NCBI GenBank assembly: GCA_964030785.1
Contig: OZ034968.1
Span: forward strand, 60,848,399 to 60,912,398
DNA from: Siderastrea siderea
Lineage: Eukaryota; Cnidaria; Anthozoa; Scleractinia; Rhizangiidae
DNA length: 64,000 bases
Direction: 5' to 3'
Of this stretch, positions 1 through 11,094 are shown in pieces. Numbering within the stretch: the first letter of the stretch is position 1; each line of letters opens with the position of its first letter. The position numbers and the translations under genes were made by a program. The notes below the pieces were generated by a model. It did not search any database. It saw only the letters and a program-made list of their open reading frames with translations, and was not told the DNA's origin.

Positions 1-1892
1 AATCTAAATCCGGATTTTTAGGATTCATGATCCGTGCGTTTCTTTGGGGGACGGATTCCAAAATAGTACATCTGTCAAGCGGTCTTCCATGCAAATTTAC
101 CGGTCTCGCCATATTTTCTCTCGATCTTGCGTGACAAAACATTCGACCGTGAAAAAGAAAATTCAGGTGATTATTCCGTTCCGTATATTTGAAAAGTTTT
201 CTCCAAAAGTGCAGACAGAAGCATTGACACGTCAGGATAACTTCATTTGTGTACTATTTCTGTAATTCAGGGACCAGATTTTGCTAAATGTGAACGCAAA
301 TAGCGAGTTCACTTGAACTACTGCAGATACTGTACTTGTTTATAAATTATTTGTATTCCATTCTAGTTGAATTCTTGGGCAGTACGAGAGAAATATCGTT
401 CTGACATACATATTGCGTGCCTCCAGCCTGTCTTGTCATGACAAAATAATCCTTTTTCGGATTTTGCGTTTCTTTGGTGTCGAAGAATCCATATGATCTG
501 GGATCACAAATCCGTTTTCGGATTTTCCGAAAGAAACGCATCCTAAATGTCCTTTTTCATAACTTCCTGGAAGTTCCAAAGACATTTTACTGAAATATCC
601 TCAACTTGAAGTCTGTCAAGTATTTAAGTCAGGGACTTAAATTAGCTATTCCAAGTAAATTGCCAGTATTTCTCATATTTAATTTAGTCATTCCTATTTA
701 TTCTCAGAAATTCACAATCATTTTTATTAGCCCATTAGCCGTTTAATTTAGCCATTCCCATATATTCTCAGACATTCCCAAGCCCCTTCATTATCAGTTT
801 TGGCATTATTGGGAATTCCTAGGAATTCCTAATAATTCCAAGTGCAGTTTTGACTCAATGCCATATAACCCAGAAATTCCAAGCTTTTACGTTTTTCCTA
901 ATTTGCATGTCTTGGAATCGTTTGGAATTCCTAAGAATTCTTAAGAATTCCTAGGAATTCCATCTTTCTGGGAATTCAGTTAACTACATTGACATCAAAT
1001 CTGTCTCAAGCGAACTTAGCGATAACCTGTTACAAAATCTGCAATAACAGCGCTCTATTCACCCAAACTGCTCATCTTCCCATAATTGGAAAATATTTTT
1101 CACAGCATTGCCATGCACAATCAGTAACCTGCCTTTAGTTTTGGCTGTCAATGCATTCAATTAGTCAACTAAATTGAACCAACTACGCGACATATAAAAG
1201 CTATTCCCACATAATGAAATCTTCAACCAACAAAGGTTAAAACTTGGCCTATTCGATCTAGAACTCTTCTAAACGTGACATCAATACATGCTGGAATGTA
1301 GCCTCCACCAACAAGTATATGTTTGTTGCAGAAAGCCGTCTCATGTTACAAAAGTTATCTCAACCTCTGTCAACTGTTAGCTACAACCCAAAGCCGCAAA
1401 ATTTCTGGTAGAGCTGTGCCTCGTTTTCAAGATGGTAATGGCAATATTCCTTTGATTTTACCTGAACATTGATAAGCTATTCCAGCAAGTTTCTCAATTT
1501 GTATAAGGAGTCGGTAGTGATTCCTCGTTGTTGACTATAATTGATGGATTTTGTGAAACCATGAGTCGTGTTTTTCTCTGCTGCCTGAGATCAGTGATTT
1601 GGGATGTTCTCAATTCTGTTGATAAAATAGATCGCTTCCCTGAAAGAACGCAGTGTTAATCTATAATTATACATTTTCAAGAAAAGGAAGCAAGACACAC
1701 ATTGAGGTGTGCAAGTTTCAACGTGTGTTGCCTAGCAGTACTAAGCGACATATAAGACAAAAACAAACGGTTTTCACTTCTATGACTAATGGCACATTGC
1801 CTGGTGATTCTTCTTTTTTTTTTTTTTTTGGCAATTCACTGCATTGTAACCACTGTTGTAATTTGCCTTGTGAACATTAAGCAAAATATACA
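1..1892. other. Intergenic, no gene recognised
   Basis: AT-rich non-coding DNA. Only short chance open frames are present. The first ~550 bases carry loosely inverted GCGTTTCTTT-containing stretches (about 33-50 and 460-540), possibly a decayed MITE. A 20-base-class T tract lies near 1812-1829. I see no exon with recognisable protein similarity. Confidence 0.6.
811..977. repeat. Degenerate GGAATTCCTA repeat
   Basis: The palindromic unit GGAATTCCTA recurs at 811-838 and 922-977 with variants such as AAGAATTCCTA, separated by unique sequence. It is a simple degenerate repeat with no coding content. Confidence 0.6.
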
Positions 1893-1916
1893 GTGATAAA
1901 AGGGTGTCTGTAAAAC

Positions 1917-2112
1917 CCGGAACACACCCGGAACACCCCGGAACACCCCGGAACACCCCCGGAACACCCCGGAACACCCCCGGAACACCACCGGAACAGC
2001 CCTGAACAGCCCGGAACAACCCCGGAACACCCCTGGAACATCCCATAATACCCCCGAACATCCCATAATGCCTCGGAATACCCTCAATACAGCCAGGAAC
2101 ACTCTTGAACAC
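1917..2112. repeat. GGAACACCCC minisatellite, left TIR
   Basis: Tandem 10-12-bp units GGAACACCCC with variants (GGAACACCCCC, GGAACAGCCC, GGAACATCCCATAATACCCC). They lie in the left terminal repeat of the 1902-8534 element and are mirrored at 8325-8520. Confidence 0.9.
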
Positions 2113-2683
2113 CAAAAATTCTGGTCAGCGGTCAGACCGCTCACGCATAAACTGACCCGAGGACCTCCGAAGATTAACGAAGATTTCCGAATTTTTCCGA
2201 AGACCTTTGCAGATCACCCGAAGACAAAATGACAAAAATAAAATAAAAAATAACATTGGTGTCCTTTAGATCGACAAAGATTTGATTTTGAATATTTCAA
2301 TTCAATTATTGAAGTTGTTGTAACTCATGTGAGATTTGCATTATAACTCTCGACAAACCGATGTGACGTCTGTAAGTAAAATTCTGGGGGTGGGCATCCC
2401 GAATAATAATCGGGGATTATGCAAGGCTGTTTACAGCTGATGTGTAATCTAGATTATACGAGAAATAGGAGGCGAGATTTAACAATGCAATGTCTCTTTA
2501 TTCACTCTTTCAAACTATGAAATTACAGTGACTTTAAAGAATGCGTTACACAACGGTAAAAACGAAACGTATATAGCCGCTGACCCGCCGCTGGCTCTCG
2601 TCTTTTTCATGAACGAAGACTAACCTGAAAGAAAGCAGATTAAAATGTAACAAAGATGAGGGGGGGGTTAGGGAGGGATTGCA

Positions 2684-2798
2684 TTGTTAAATCTCGCCTC
2701 CTATTTCTCGTATAATCTAGATTACACATCAGCTGTAAACAGCCTTGCATAATCCCCGATTATACTTCAAAATACTCGTCTCAATTTAACAATGCAAA
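2684..2798. repeat. DIRS internal complementary region
   Basis: The first part (to ~2763) is the reverse complement of 2411-2482. The second part (~2763-2798) is the reverse complement of ~7008-7043. In DIRS elements this region templates completion of the circular intermediate. Confidence 0.85.
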
Positions 2799-2817
2799 GT
2801 TCAAAGCTGTTATTGTA

Positions 2818-3910
2818 TTAATTCTGTGTGGTACTTTGTAAGACTGCCCTCCCTGCAGAGGGGTCAAACTGGGGCCTGTAGTAGAACTTAGTAAATGTAC
2901 TCTCCTGAGACCAGTCAGCAAACTGTAAAATTTCGGGGATAGAAAAACCCTGTTTGGCCACCTCAGTAGCAACGGCCCCACGCAGAAAGTGACCCTTAAA
3001 AACACTAGTGTCAATGCCTGCTAGATGCATCAGTTCTTTTAACCACCTGGCTAATGTGGCAGGGGAAACTGGTTTGTGAGGGCGTATGTGAGATAGCAAA
3101 AGCTTGTTAGGTTTTGAGGAATCCTGTGGTCTCCACTACAGAGTTCTAGCCTCATATTCTTGCAGGCACTTACATACACACAAATCGTCGTTTTCAGGAA
3201 AGCTGGCGTGAAAGCAAGATTTCGGTTCCTGGCCTTGTCTGGCAGTCAGTTCTGGTCAGTTCTGGGAGTTTAAATTGAACTCCTTCGGGGTGGAAGTATC
3301 TGAAGCGCAAGTCACGGGCTGCTAGACCCGAAGCTCTGTCTGCGGCGGTAAGAGCAAGTAACCCAACGAGCTTGTAAGACAAAAGCTTTGTGGATAGTTG
3401 GGTATTTGGACCTAAAGATGAAATAAATTGTACTACTTTCGAGACCTGCCAGGTTGTCGCATAACGAGGTTGTGGTGGGCGTAGTTGATACACCCCCTTG
3501 AGCATCTGACATACTAAGGGGTGTGAACCCGCTTTGTGGCCATCAATCAATGGCAGAACAGCGGAGAGGGCAGAACGATAGACATTTATAGTTCTGTACT
3601 CTTTGCCCTCATGAAACTGTGTCGCAAGAAAGTCCAAAATGTGAGTTAAAGATGGTGAAAGGGGATTAGAATTGCCCCGTTGACTACACCAGCTACACCA
3701 CTTTGACCATGCACAGGAATATGCACTAGTTGTGTTTTTCCTCCAGGCTGCCATGAGGATTTTTCTACTCTCATCAGAAATGTCTGCCGTTTGGTATCCT
3801 CTGTTGACAGAAGCCACCCAGCCAGTTGCAAGTGTTTGAGTGGGTGGGGTCTGGTTCCCTGTGTCAGGAGGTCCTCCTGAATTGGTATGAGGACAGGGAA
3901 GTCTATGCAT
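2818..3910 (-). pseudogene. DIRS tyrosine recombinase, frame broken
   Basis: This is the integrase-equivalent tyrosine recombinase that would insert the circular DNA of the element. The N-terminal and core part is 3194-3910 (238 residues); it contains the DRAS segment that supplies the first catalytic Arg. The C-terminal part is 2818-3099, with the HFLRGA motif (His and second Arg), a conserved ADW and the nucleophile-bearing KFYYRP. Between 3100 and 3193 the frame is interrupted, so a full protein is not encoded. The reading frame overlaps the end of the RT ORF (3646 onward), a usual DIRS arrangement. Confidence 0.85.
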
Positions 3911-5679
3911 AGGTCAAATAGGAGAGGGTACCAAGGTTGGGCTGGCCAGACTGGTGCTACTAACACCATGTGTGACACTTGTTGACGTTGAATTTGTCTG
4001 AGGCATCGGCCTATCAGAGCGAATGGGGGGAAAGCATACCCTCGAAAGGTCGCCCAGTCTAGGGTGAATGCATCTGTATGAACTGCTAGTGGGTCTGGTC
4101 GCCAGCTCACAAACTGGTCTAGTTGGAAGGAGAGTCGGGAAGCAAAGAGGTCGATGTTTAGTGGACCCCACTTGTGATAGAGGCGGTCGAAAACCGCTGG
4201 ATTTAATTTCCAGTCGCTGGAGTCCTGAAATACTCTGGACTCCCGATCTGCTTCTACATTCTGTACCCCTGGAATGTATTGAGCTGACACTAGGATATTG
4301 TGGGTAAAGCACCAATCCCAAAGGTTTTTGGCTAGGTAGGACAACATGGGGGAGTGTGTCCCTCCCATTTTGTTTATGTATGTTACTGCTGAAATGTTGT
4401 CCATCAACAATAATACCTGAGCTCTGACTTTGTTCTTTGTAAAGGACATTATAGCCAGAGAGCCTGCAAGCAGTTCCAGGCAATTGATGTGGTATGAGGT
4501 CTCGTGGGGAAGCCATCTGCCCCCTGTTGACACTCCCTGGCAAAAAGCTCCCCAGCCCTTGCGAGTGGCATCGGTCTCTATGACCAGGTCTGTTGATTGC
4601 TGGAGTAGGGCTTTCCCATTCCACGCTATTAGGTTGTCTTTCCACCACTTTACCTCCTGGAGGCACTCTGAGTCTAGATGGACTAGAGCCTCGTAAGACT
4701 TGTGGGATTTTAGTACAGAGTTCTTTGCCTGTTGAAGGTATCGATAGTGAAGGGGAGCGGGAAAGACTGCCTGTATGGATGAGGACAGGAGGCCCAGGAA
4801 TTTTGACAATTCTCTCACAGTAGTGACTGGTGTTTCTAACAGATCCTGACATTTTGACTGGATCTTTCTTATTTTGTCCCTGGGGAGGCTCAGGGTGAGG
4901 TTGATTGAGTTTACAAGGGAACCTAGGAACTCCATTTGCTGGGAAGGTACCAGTATGGACTTTTGATAGTTCACTGTGAAGCCTAGGCCTTCCAGAAGAT
5001 TTAGAGTCGAAGCAGCATGCTGAAGAACCTGATCGACTGAGGGTGCCATGAGAAGGATATCGTCTAGGTATGCTATGAGCCGGATCCCTCTCTGTCTCAG
5101 TATAGATAAGACTGGTTTTAGCAGTTTGGTGAAAACCCTGGGGGCACTGGCCAAACCGAAGGGGAGGCATGCGAATTCTAGAAGTGAGTCTCTCCATATG
5201 AACCAAATTGGGACCGTCAGATATGCATCCTTTAGGTCTATTTTTATCATGTAATCCCCTTTTCTTAGAAGGTCCTTCAACATATGTATGGACTCCATTT
5301 TGAAGTGTTCGTAAGGTATGAAACAGTTTAGGGGTTTTAGGTTTATAACTGGTTTGTGTCCCCCACCCTTTTTGGGTACTACAAAAAGGGAGCTGACAAA
5401 TCCGGGTTCCCGATAGGTATTGTCTTGGATGTAATGGACTGCCCCTTTTGATAGCAGTTCCTGAACTTCCTGATCTATTATGGTTTGGTGGTCCTGTGTA
5501 CAAGGGATAAGAGCAGGGGTTTTGTGTTGCACAGGATAGTCTAGAAATTCTATCTGGTAGCCTGAGACTACTTGAAGGATCCAGGGGTCTTTTGTAATCT
5601 GTTCCCATGCTGGTAAAAAATGTTTTAACCGACCCGCTTGGGGCAGGTGGGAAAGAGAATGCAAAAAACTTTTGAACAT
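3646..5679 (-). CDS. DIRS reverse transcriptase / RNase H
   Basis: A 677-residue open frame. RT motifs are visible: KIDLKDAY (motif A, Asp ~148), FGLASAPRVFTKLL (motif B, ~174-187) and YLDD (motif C, 204-207). RNase H follows, with ETDATRKGWGAF (Asp ~370), LELLA (Glu ~402), LLMDN (Asp ~427) and EADRESR (~477-482). The C-terminal block beginning NIDLFASR (~508) with FPPF and APVWPAQPWYP is the conserved region often described as Dam-methyltransferase-like in DIRS. The frame starts ~33 nt after the gag stop and overlaps the recombinase ORF at its 3' end. It copies element RNA into DNA. This ORF is intact, although its neighbours are not. Confidence 0.93.
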   Translation of the reverse strand: MFKSFLHSLSHLPQAGRLKHFLPAWEQITKDPWILQVVSGYQIEFLDYPVQHKTPALIPCTQDHQTIIDQEVQELLSKGAVHYIQDNTYREPGFVSSLFVVPKKGGGHKPVINLKPLNCFIPYEHFKMESIHMLKDLLRKGDYMIKIDLKDAYLTVPIWFIWRDSLLEFACLPFGLASAPRVFTKLLKPVLSILRQRGIRLIAYLDDILLMAPSVDQVLQHAASTLNLLEGLGFTVNYQKSILVPSQQMEFLGSLVNSINLTLSLPRDKIRKIQSKCQDLLETPVTTVRELSKFLGLLSSSIQAVFPAPLHYRYLQQAKNSVLKSHKSYEALVHLDSECLQEVKWWKDNLIAWNGKALLQQSTDLVIETDATRKGWGAFCQGVSTGGRWLPHETSYHINCLELLAGSLAIMSFTKNKVRAQVLLLMDNISAVTYINKMGGTHSPMLSYLAKNLWDWCFTHNILVSAQYIPGVQNVEADRESRVFQDSSDWKLNPAVFDRLYHKWGPLNIDLFASRLSFQLDQFVSWRPDPLAVHTDAFTLDWATFRGYAFPPFALIGRCLRQIQRQQVSHMVLVAPVWPAQPWYPLLFDLCIDFPVLIPIQEDLLTQGTRPHPLKHLQLAGWLLSTEDTKRQTFLMRVEKSSWQPGGKTQLVHIPVHGQSGVAGVVNGAILIPFHHL

Positions 5680-5711
5680 ACCTGGGGGAAGATGATTTGG
5701 GCGGACAACAG

Positions 5712-6871
5712 TTACTGCTGTGGTTTTGGCTGGTATGGCCCTTGAGACTGGGGGAGTTGAACCCTGTTTCTGCCCCTGAATGATGGGCTTGTGTTGTGAT
5801 AGCTTGATGCTGGGCGAAAGTACCCTCTGTAGGGGGCTCGGTATTGTCCTCTGCCACCCCGAAAGCGCCCTTGGAATCTTCGGGGGGCAGTGCCTCGAAA
5901 AAACGATTTTCCAGCTTTCTTGGCATCAGCCACTGTATTTGCTGTTTCAGAACGAAGTTTGAGGCGTGCTTCGAATCCATCCCCAAATAGTTGCTTGCCT
6001 GAATCTGGGAATGCTTCTTTTCCTAGGGAGGCCAGTACTGGGTTGAGTTTGGTCAAAACCTGCTCTCGGCGTTTTGAGGAAACCTGGGCAGATGTATCTC
6101 CTGCCAGCATAATGGCCTTCTTAACACAGCCAAGCATAGCCGCAACGGTGGCTTTATCTAAAGTAATTGCATCATCTTCCAGGGACTCGTGCATGAGGGT
6201 AATATTCTCGTACAAGGAGCACAGTGGACCCAAGATGTCGAGGATTTTATCCTGGATATCCCTTAGGGAATTGTCGGGAATTTTGGCTCCCGAAATCATG
6301 GTCGTCAGAAAATTGTCAAGGTTAGGAGTAAAAGCTCCGTCCGCAGCTGGTCTTGGGAACTTTGATAATTGCTCGTCGTTCGAAACGTTGTAGAGGTTTC
6401 AACATAACTTTAAGCAGGGCATCAAGCTCTTCGCTAGGTTCCCAGCGTGAGTTGGGGGAAAACAGCCCCTCAAGGTCGTAATCGTCGCCTGCCAGCGACT
6501 GACTATCTTGTTCGCCACTAGTGTTAGTAATGGTGGGTTTATCCGTGCGCGGATATTTAGCTTGAGTATTCTCCTCGATGACACCAACATCGATTGGGAG
6601 GCTTCTTTTTGCTGCCCTGACTTTGCCGGTTTGGTCCACAGACTCTACGGCAGATTGTTTAGCCGACTGGCCCACAGGCTCTGCGGCAGTGTCAGTTCGC
6701 GATCGCTCGGTCGCGTGTTGAGGAAGATCCTGTTTGATTGCGGACAGAATCAACAACTAGAGCAACTAGAGCCTGAACCATAGATTCGGCGGGAGATTGA
6801 CGGCTAACACTTACTTCAGACGGCGGATTGCTTTGGATTTCTTCGGCCGCGAGGTCTGCATTTGTCTCCAT
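5712..6871 (-). pseudogene. DIRS gag-like protein, two frameshifts
   Basis: The likely start is the ATG at 6869-6871 (METNADLAAEE). The frame changes near 6735 and again near 6345. The last segment (5712-6299, 195 residues) reads through a helical region into an Arg/Gly-rich tail with repeated FRGGRG-type motifs, typical of nucleic-acid-binding Gag tails in DIRS elements. The two frame changes mean one continuous protein is not made from this copy. The assignment rests on position, immediately upstream of RT, and on composition. Confidence 0.75.
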
Positions 6872-8324
6872 CTTAGTTGAGTGAATGAAAAAGACGAGAG
6901 CCAGCGGCGGGTCAGCGGCTATATACGTTTCGTTTTTACCGTTGTGTAACGCATTCTTTAAAGTCACTGTAATTTCATAGTTTGAAAGAGTGAATAAAGA
7001 GACATTGCATTGTTAAATTGAGACGAGTATTTTGAAGTATAATTCAATTCACCATATAACACGTCACGGTCGCGATAGCTTACTCTTGGGCATTGCGTGA
7101 CAGATTTTGCACGCAAAACAAACAGATTTTGCAGGCTGTTAAACGTCTATAGGATTTATTTTTTTCCCGTAAAGGCTGTTCCTTTTCAATTTATGTAGCT
7201 AGTACTACCGCATTTTCTCAATAAGTGCCCCACTTGCTGTTACTGTACGAACTGGGCAAAGAAACACCGCCGCTCCTTCTAAAGACCAATTAGGAAAATG
7301 TTTGAATAGTTTTGAGAAGTAAGTTGTAACTCAAGGTTTAGCGCAACGTATAAAGTTGGCTTATTGAGGGAGCACACGAACTTTGCAAAGTTCAAGGAAA
7401 TCTGATATGTACTCTTATCGTTGATATTTTCCTTTTTTCGTTTACTGAATTTTTCTCTTAAAGTCTAACTAGATCTTGTGAAAGTAAATAAAATACTTGT
7501 TCCTTTTCTCGCTATAAGAGTGTAAACTCGTTCGATCCTTTTGCTCCCGGGTTACGTTGTGACATCCTACATTACAGACATTACAAGCCCTCGGATACCT
7601 CTACAAAATTATAGTGAGTACTTTTTTGCAGGTGCACATTTCTCCCACTCATTTATCTTCCAAGCTACGCTCTTTTGTTAACCAAAAATATATGCAGGCC
7701 TAACTGCAAAAACGTTGTCATTCAAATATGACAAGAGAAAGCTGCAAGATGGGAATTTATTAGACATGGAAAAACGTTCTCGGATTTTAACATTCCTGAA
7801 GCACTCATGCACTACGGTATGATACTTCAAATTAATATGAACTGAGGTATTTTTTAAATGAGGTGTATATATTCACTGTATATTAGCGTAACGAACCGGC
7901 GGCCAAACATTTCCATGCACCTGTGGAAATAAAACGATGACGATCGTGTGACCTCGGAATAATGACCTTACAGCATTGCGTGACACTGTATCATTTGGCT
8001 TTGTTATGTCCTTGAGGTCACACCTGTTTTTTGAACGTGATAATGCAAACCTCGCACGAGAAAAATCAATGCAGAATTAACAGTTCAACTGTCACATTTT
8101 CATATCACTGAAAATCGTAAGTTATTGATATGAAGGTCACGTGCATGATATATTTTTCCCATTAACCAATCGTTTTTTCGCTGTTCTTAAAAGCTTCGAA
8201 AATATTCCAAACATTCTTGAAATGCTCGGAAATCTCAGGGCGATCCGCAAAAGTCTTATGAAGAATTGGGAATCTTTAGAGGTCTTCGGCTTAGTCAATT
8301 CGTGAGCAGTCTGACCGCTGACCA

Positions 8325-8520
8325 CTATTTTTGGTGTTCCGGGGGTGTTCCTTGCTGTTTCGAGGGTGTTCCGGGGTATTATGGGATGTTCCAGGGGTGT
8401 TCCGGGGTTGTTCCGGGCTGTTCCGGGGTGTTCCGGGGGTGTTCCGGGGATGTTCCGGGGTGTTCCGGGGGTGTTCCGGGGTGTTCCGGGGTGTTCCGGG
8501 GTGTTCCGGGGTGTTCCGGG
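8325..8520. repeat. GGTGTTCCGG minisatellite, right TIR
   Basis: Tandem GGGGTGTTCC units in the opposite orientation to the 1917-2112 array, forming the subterminal part of the right inverted repeat. All open frames across it translate to low-complexity repeats and are not genes. Confidence 0.9.
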
Positions 8521-8591
8521 TTTTACAGACACCCGTGATAAAAATAAGTAGACAGGCCTGCACGACTCTTGCGCACGTGTTAAAGCCATTC

Positions 8592-9155
8592 TCATAGTTT
8601 GGATCTCACGAGTATGTCTATGAGGGACCTACCCTTTTTGTATGATATTAGGGGAGGTTCTTTGAATATTTCTTTTAGCAATGGTTGTTCTTCTATTAAA
8701 TGCCAGTGATTCATGAGTATTTGTTTCACGTTTGGCACTGCTGGGTGATATTGTGTAACAAAAGGCAAGATTCTCCTGTTTGCTTTAGGTTTAGGTAGTA
8801 AGGCCTGCTTTCTATTTTCAAAATTTACTTCCGAGAGAGTTCTTTGGACAAGACCCTCTGGGTAACCTCTATCAATGAGATGTGACTGGAAGAGTTTGAT
8901 TTTTTCCTCAAACGCTGTTTTAGAGGAATTCGTTCTTAGCAGTCTTAAGGCCTCTCCTTTGATAAAACCTTTCTTAACTCCTGGTGGGTGACACGAGGAG
9001 AAATGTGTGTATTGAAATGTTTCAGTAGGCTTGTAGTGGGTGCGTATGTCAAGCACTGATTCATTCGTGAATCTTTCGCCTTTGTAAACGCTGGTGTCCA
9101 GGAAAGTAGTTTCTGTATCAGAAATTAACATTTTAATTTCGTTATATATGTTCAA
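8592..9155 (-). pseudogene. Penelope-like RT fragment (C-terminal part)
   Basis: A 187-residue open frame resembling the segment after the RT catalytic core in Penelope-like elements. It carries ETTFLDTSVYKGERF near the N terminus, then HYKPTETFQYTHFSSCHPPG, KGEALRLLRTNSS, and a C-terminal PPLISYKKGRSLIDILVRSKL-like end. The RT catalytic part upstream is missing. The GIY-YIG endonuclease expected downstream is not readable, because the 1902-8534 transposon lies ~50 bp beyond the stop. It is a truncated retroelement remnant, not a host gene. Family recognition is from memory of conserved motifs. Confidence 0.8.
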
Positions 9156-11094
9156 GTCCTCAACTGACTAAATTTTAAACAGTTGGTTAGCTTATAATTT
9201 GACTGTAATCCGTGAAAATATTAAAGACATAGCTTTTTCCAAGGCATGTCCTGCTGTTTCCAAGGCATGTCCTGCTGTGACTGTGAGTTTAATTACGGTC
9301 GCCCTACAAAAATGTGGCGCTCTGATATGTTCAACGCATAGCCTTTGGAACAAAACCATGAAACCACTAACAATAAATAGTACCGAATTTGATGAGTTTT
9401 GGCTCATGTTCAGTCAGATATTCTATAATGATCATGTTACCACGACTGCTGCAATTTGTTCCTCTCCAAACGTATGTATCATGTTTTGGATTCTATAAGC
9501 TTATTGTTAGCCTATATAATTCGCTCAATCTAAATCATTTTGAGCACAAAATAAACGTCAGATGACTTTCTCAGGCCAATTTTCAGACTACCTAAACAAT
9601 GCTCTATTCACAATTAACCTGAACTGAAAACAACGCCATTTCAAAGTATTCGTATGTTAAGTCTAACTTTAAACCTAATAAACCCTCATTAATTTAATAT
9701 TTGACTTCGTTAACCTAACAAATTCGATGTTAGCCGTTTGTTAGATTTGCTTAACATCTCAGATCACTAAATCAAACTACACTTAGCGGCCTGAGTACGG
9801 CTTTGTCAGGCTACGCATTTTCGGGCCACAACTAAGCATAATTACAAAAACCCTTTCCCTCCTAATCAACCCGTTTTTACACAATTTCACAACTGTCGTA
9901 TTAAATACTATAAATAAAAATTATATCACTCACCCTATATCACTCAAAATTAAGCACGGATTCTTACTAAAACACCAACATCACGTATCACTATATTCTT
10001 ACTGACCTCTTAAAAATACTTTCACAACTAAAACCGCTCTCTCACCAATTCAAACATATTTTAAGAGCTTATCTCCCACACCTAGAAATCTTCAAATACT
10101 TCACGCGCTCAGTAACACAAATATGACATTTTTTTTACTCTTTCTTCCCTCTCCTACGCTCAAAACATTACTTTTCTCCCTGTTGTTATAAACTTGACTT
10201 ACTTGCACCATAAACATGTTCCTGTTGTATTACTCGCTAACTATGGTTTATTCGTAACACAACAACATAGCGCATTTCATTCATATTTCTACCTTCTAAG
10301 AATGGTTTACACAGGAATGCACTGTTCTCGGTACCATAACGCATCGTGTCGTCATGACGACACGAGCGTAAAAAGGGAAACGAGTGCAAATATAAACGAC
10401 ATATGCATGGGAAGTCGCGAACCAAGTCGAGTTCATTGTCTTGCCTGCATTTTGTTCCCCTGAAATTTGTGTCCCTCGGGCAAAAAAACCTGCCAAGCCT
10501 CAGTCCACAAAAACAGCGCATTCCACGGGTTATTCGATGCAAAATAAAGTAGGTCCTAGTTGATCGAGATCGAATCCAGACACTTCACAGTCCGGGCGAG
10601 GTACTCCAAGTTGTAAGCTACTTTACTCTTCTGCGTGGCACACCCCACCCCAAAACCCATAGGGTACCCCCGCCCCCGGGCTCACTGGCGGAGACAAACA
10701 TCACTCGTTGAAATTTAGCCTCCTACATAAACCGAATGACGTCACTAACGTGACGTCACCGGTTAAAAAGAAATAGCTTTCAACCGCTCAGCAATGCGGT
10801 TTTTAAACCTAGTTCATAGCATCATAAACGGATATCTACAGTCAAAGTTGGCATGTTCCGTGGAAATGATTATGGAAACAAAGTTCCAAGATGCCTTATT
10901 AATAGGTCATTTACTTAACTGCCGTCTACTGTATTATTTATAATTCCGCTTCTGAGCCAGGTTGGAGTCAATGAGTCTCAACAGTTTTGTAAATTGGCCC
11001 AGAAACAAAACATCACCTTCCTAATCATCAACACGGGCGGTTGATTAACTTAAGTCAGTTATCGGAAATAGCGGCGGGTTTTGACTCAAACTAC
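9156..11094. other. Intergenic, no gene recognised
   Basis: AT-rich sequence with short chance frames only. Noted inside are a direct repeat of AAGGCATGTCCTGCTGT (9241-9276), a perfect 22-bp palindrome (10344-10365), and two consensus CRE sites (10737-10744, 10751-10758). The left limit of homology with the duplicated GPCR unit is at about 11095. Confidence 0.6.
10737..10758. promoter_or_regulatory. Pair of CRE palindromes (TGACGTCA)
   Basis: Two perfect TGACGTCA octamers at 10737-10744 and 10751-10758, 14 bp centre to centre. This is the CREB/ATF binding consensus. No gene start can be assigned next to them, so a promoter role is only a possibility. Confidence 0.45.

Larger units (their letters stand above)
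2406..7043 (-). mobile_element. DIRS-type tyrosine-recombinase retrotransposon
   Basis: A ~4.64-kb element on the minus strand with gag, RT/RNase H and tyrosine recombinase ORFs in DIRS order. Its ends show the diagnostic split-repeat layout. Inverted terminal repeats lie at ~2480-2612 and ~6890-7020. An internal complementary region (~2684-2798) joins the complement of the extreme left edge (2411-2482) to the complement of the extreme right edge (~7008-7043), sharing ATAAT at the junction. No target duplication is expected for this class. The gag and YR frames are broken, so this copy is probably inactive. Confidence 0.92.
1902..8534. mobile_element. TIR DNA transposon, 9-bp TSD (MULE-like?)
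   Basis: The element begins GGGTGTCTGTAAAACC at 1902 and ends with the inverted sequence at 8534. It is flanked by an identical 9-bp duplication GTGATAAAA (1893-1901 and 8535-8543). The inverted repeats extend about 330 bp inward, including GGTCAGCGGTCAGAC at ~2125 and its complement at ~8306, and contain the minisatellites listed separately. A DIRS retrotransposon occupies 2406-7043, so the original element was only ~2 kb and apparently encoded no transposase. A 9-bp duplication is typical of Mutator-like elements, but family assignment is tentative. Confidence 0.8.

Noticed and set aside
1..550. Inverted GCGTTTCTTT-containing ends suggesting a MITE
   Set aside because: Similarity is short and imperfect, the left end is cut by the window, and no target duplication is visible.
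1786..1892. GIY-YIG endonuclease end of the Penelope-like element left of the transposon
   Set aside because: A VYF-x-x-CS-like pattern can be read on the minus strand, but the spacing is too short and a stop intervenes; not strong enough to annotate.
1786..2144. Open frames across the GGAACACCCC array (also 8137-8597)
   Set aside because: They translate a tandem minisatellite in every frame (GVPG- and NTPE-type repeats); no gene.
3914..5986. 690-codon open frame opposite-phase to the DIRS RT
   Set aside because: Ser/Pro/Arg-rich shadow frame of the RT gene without domains; the RT frame carries all motifs.
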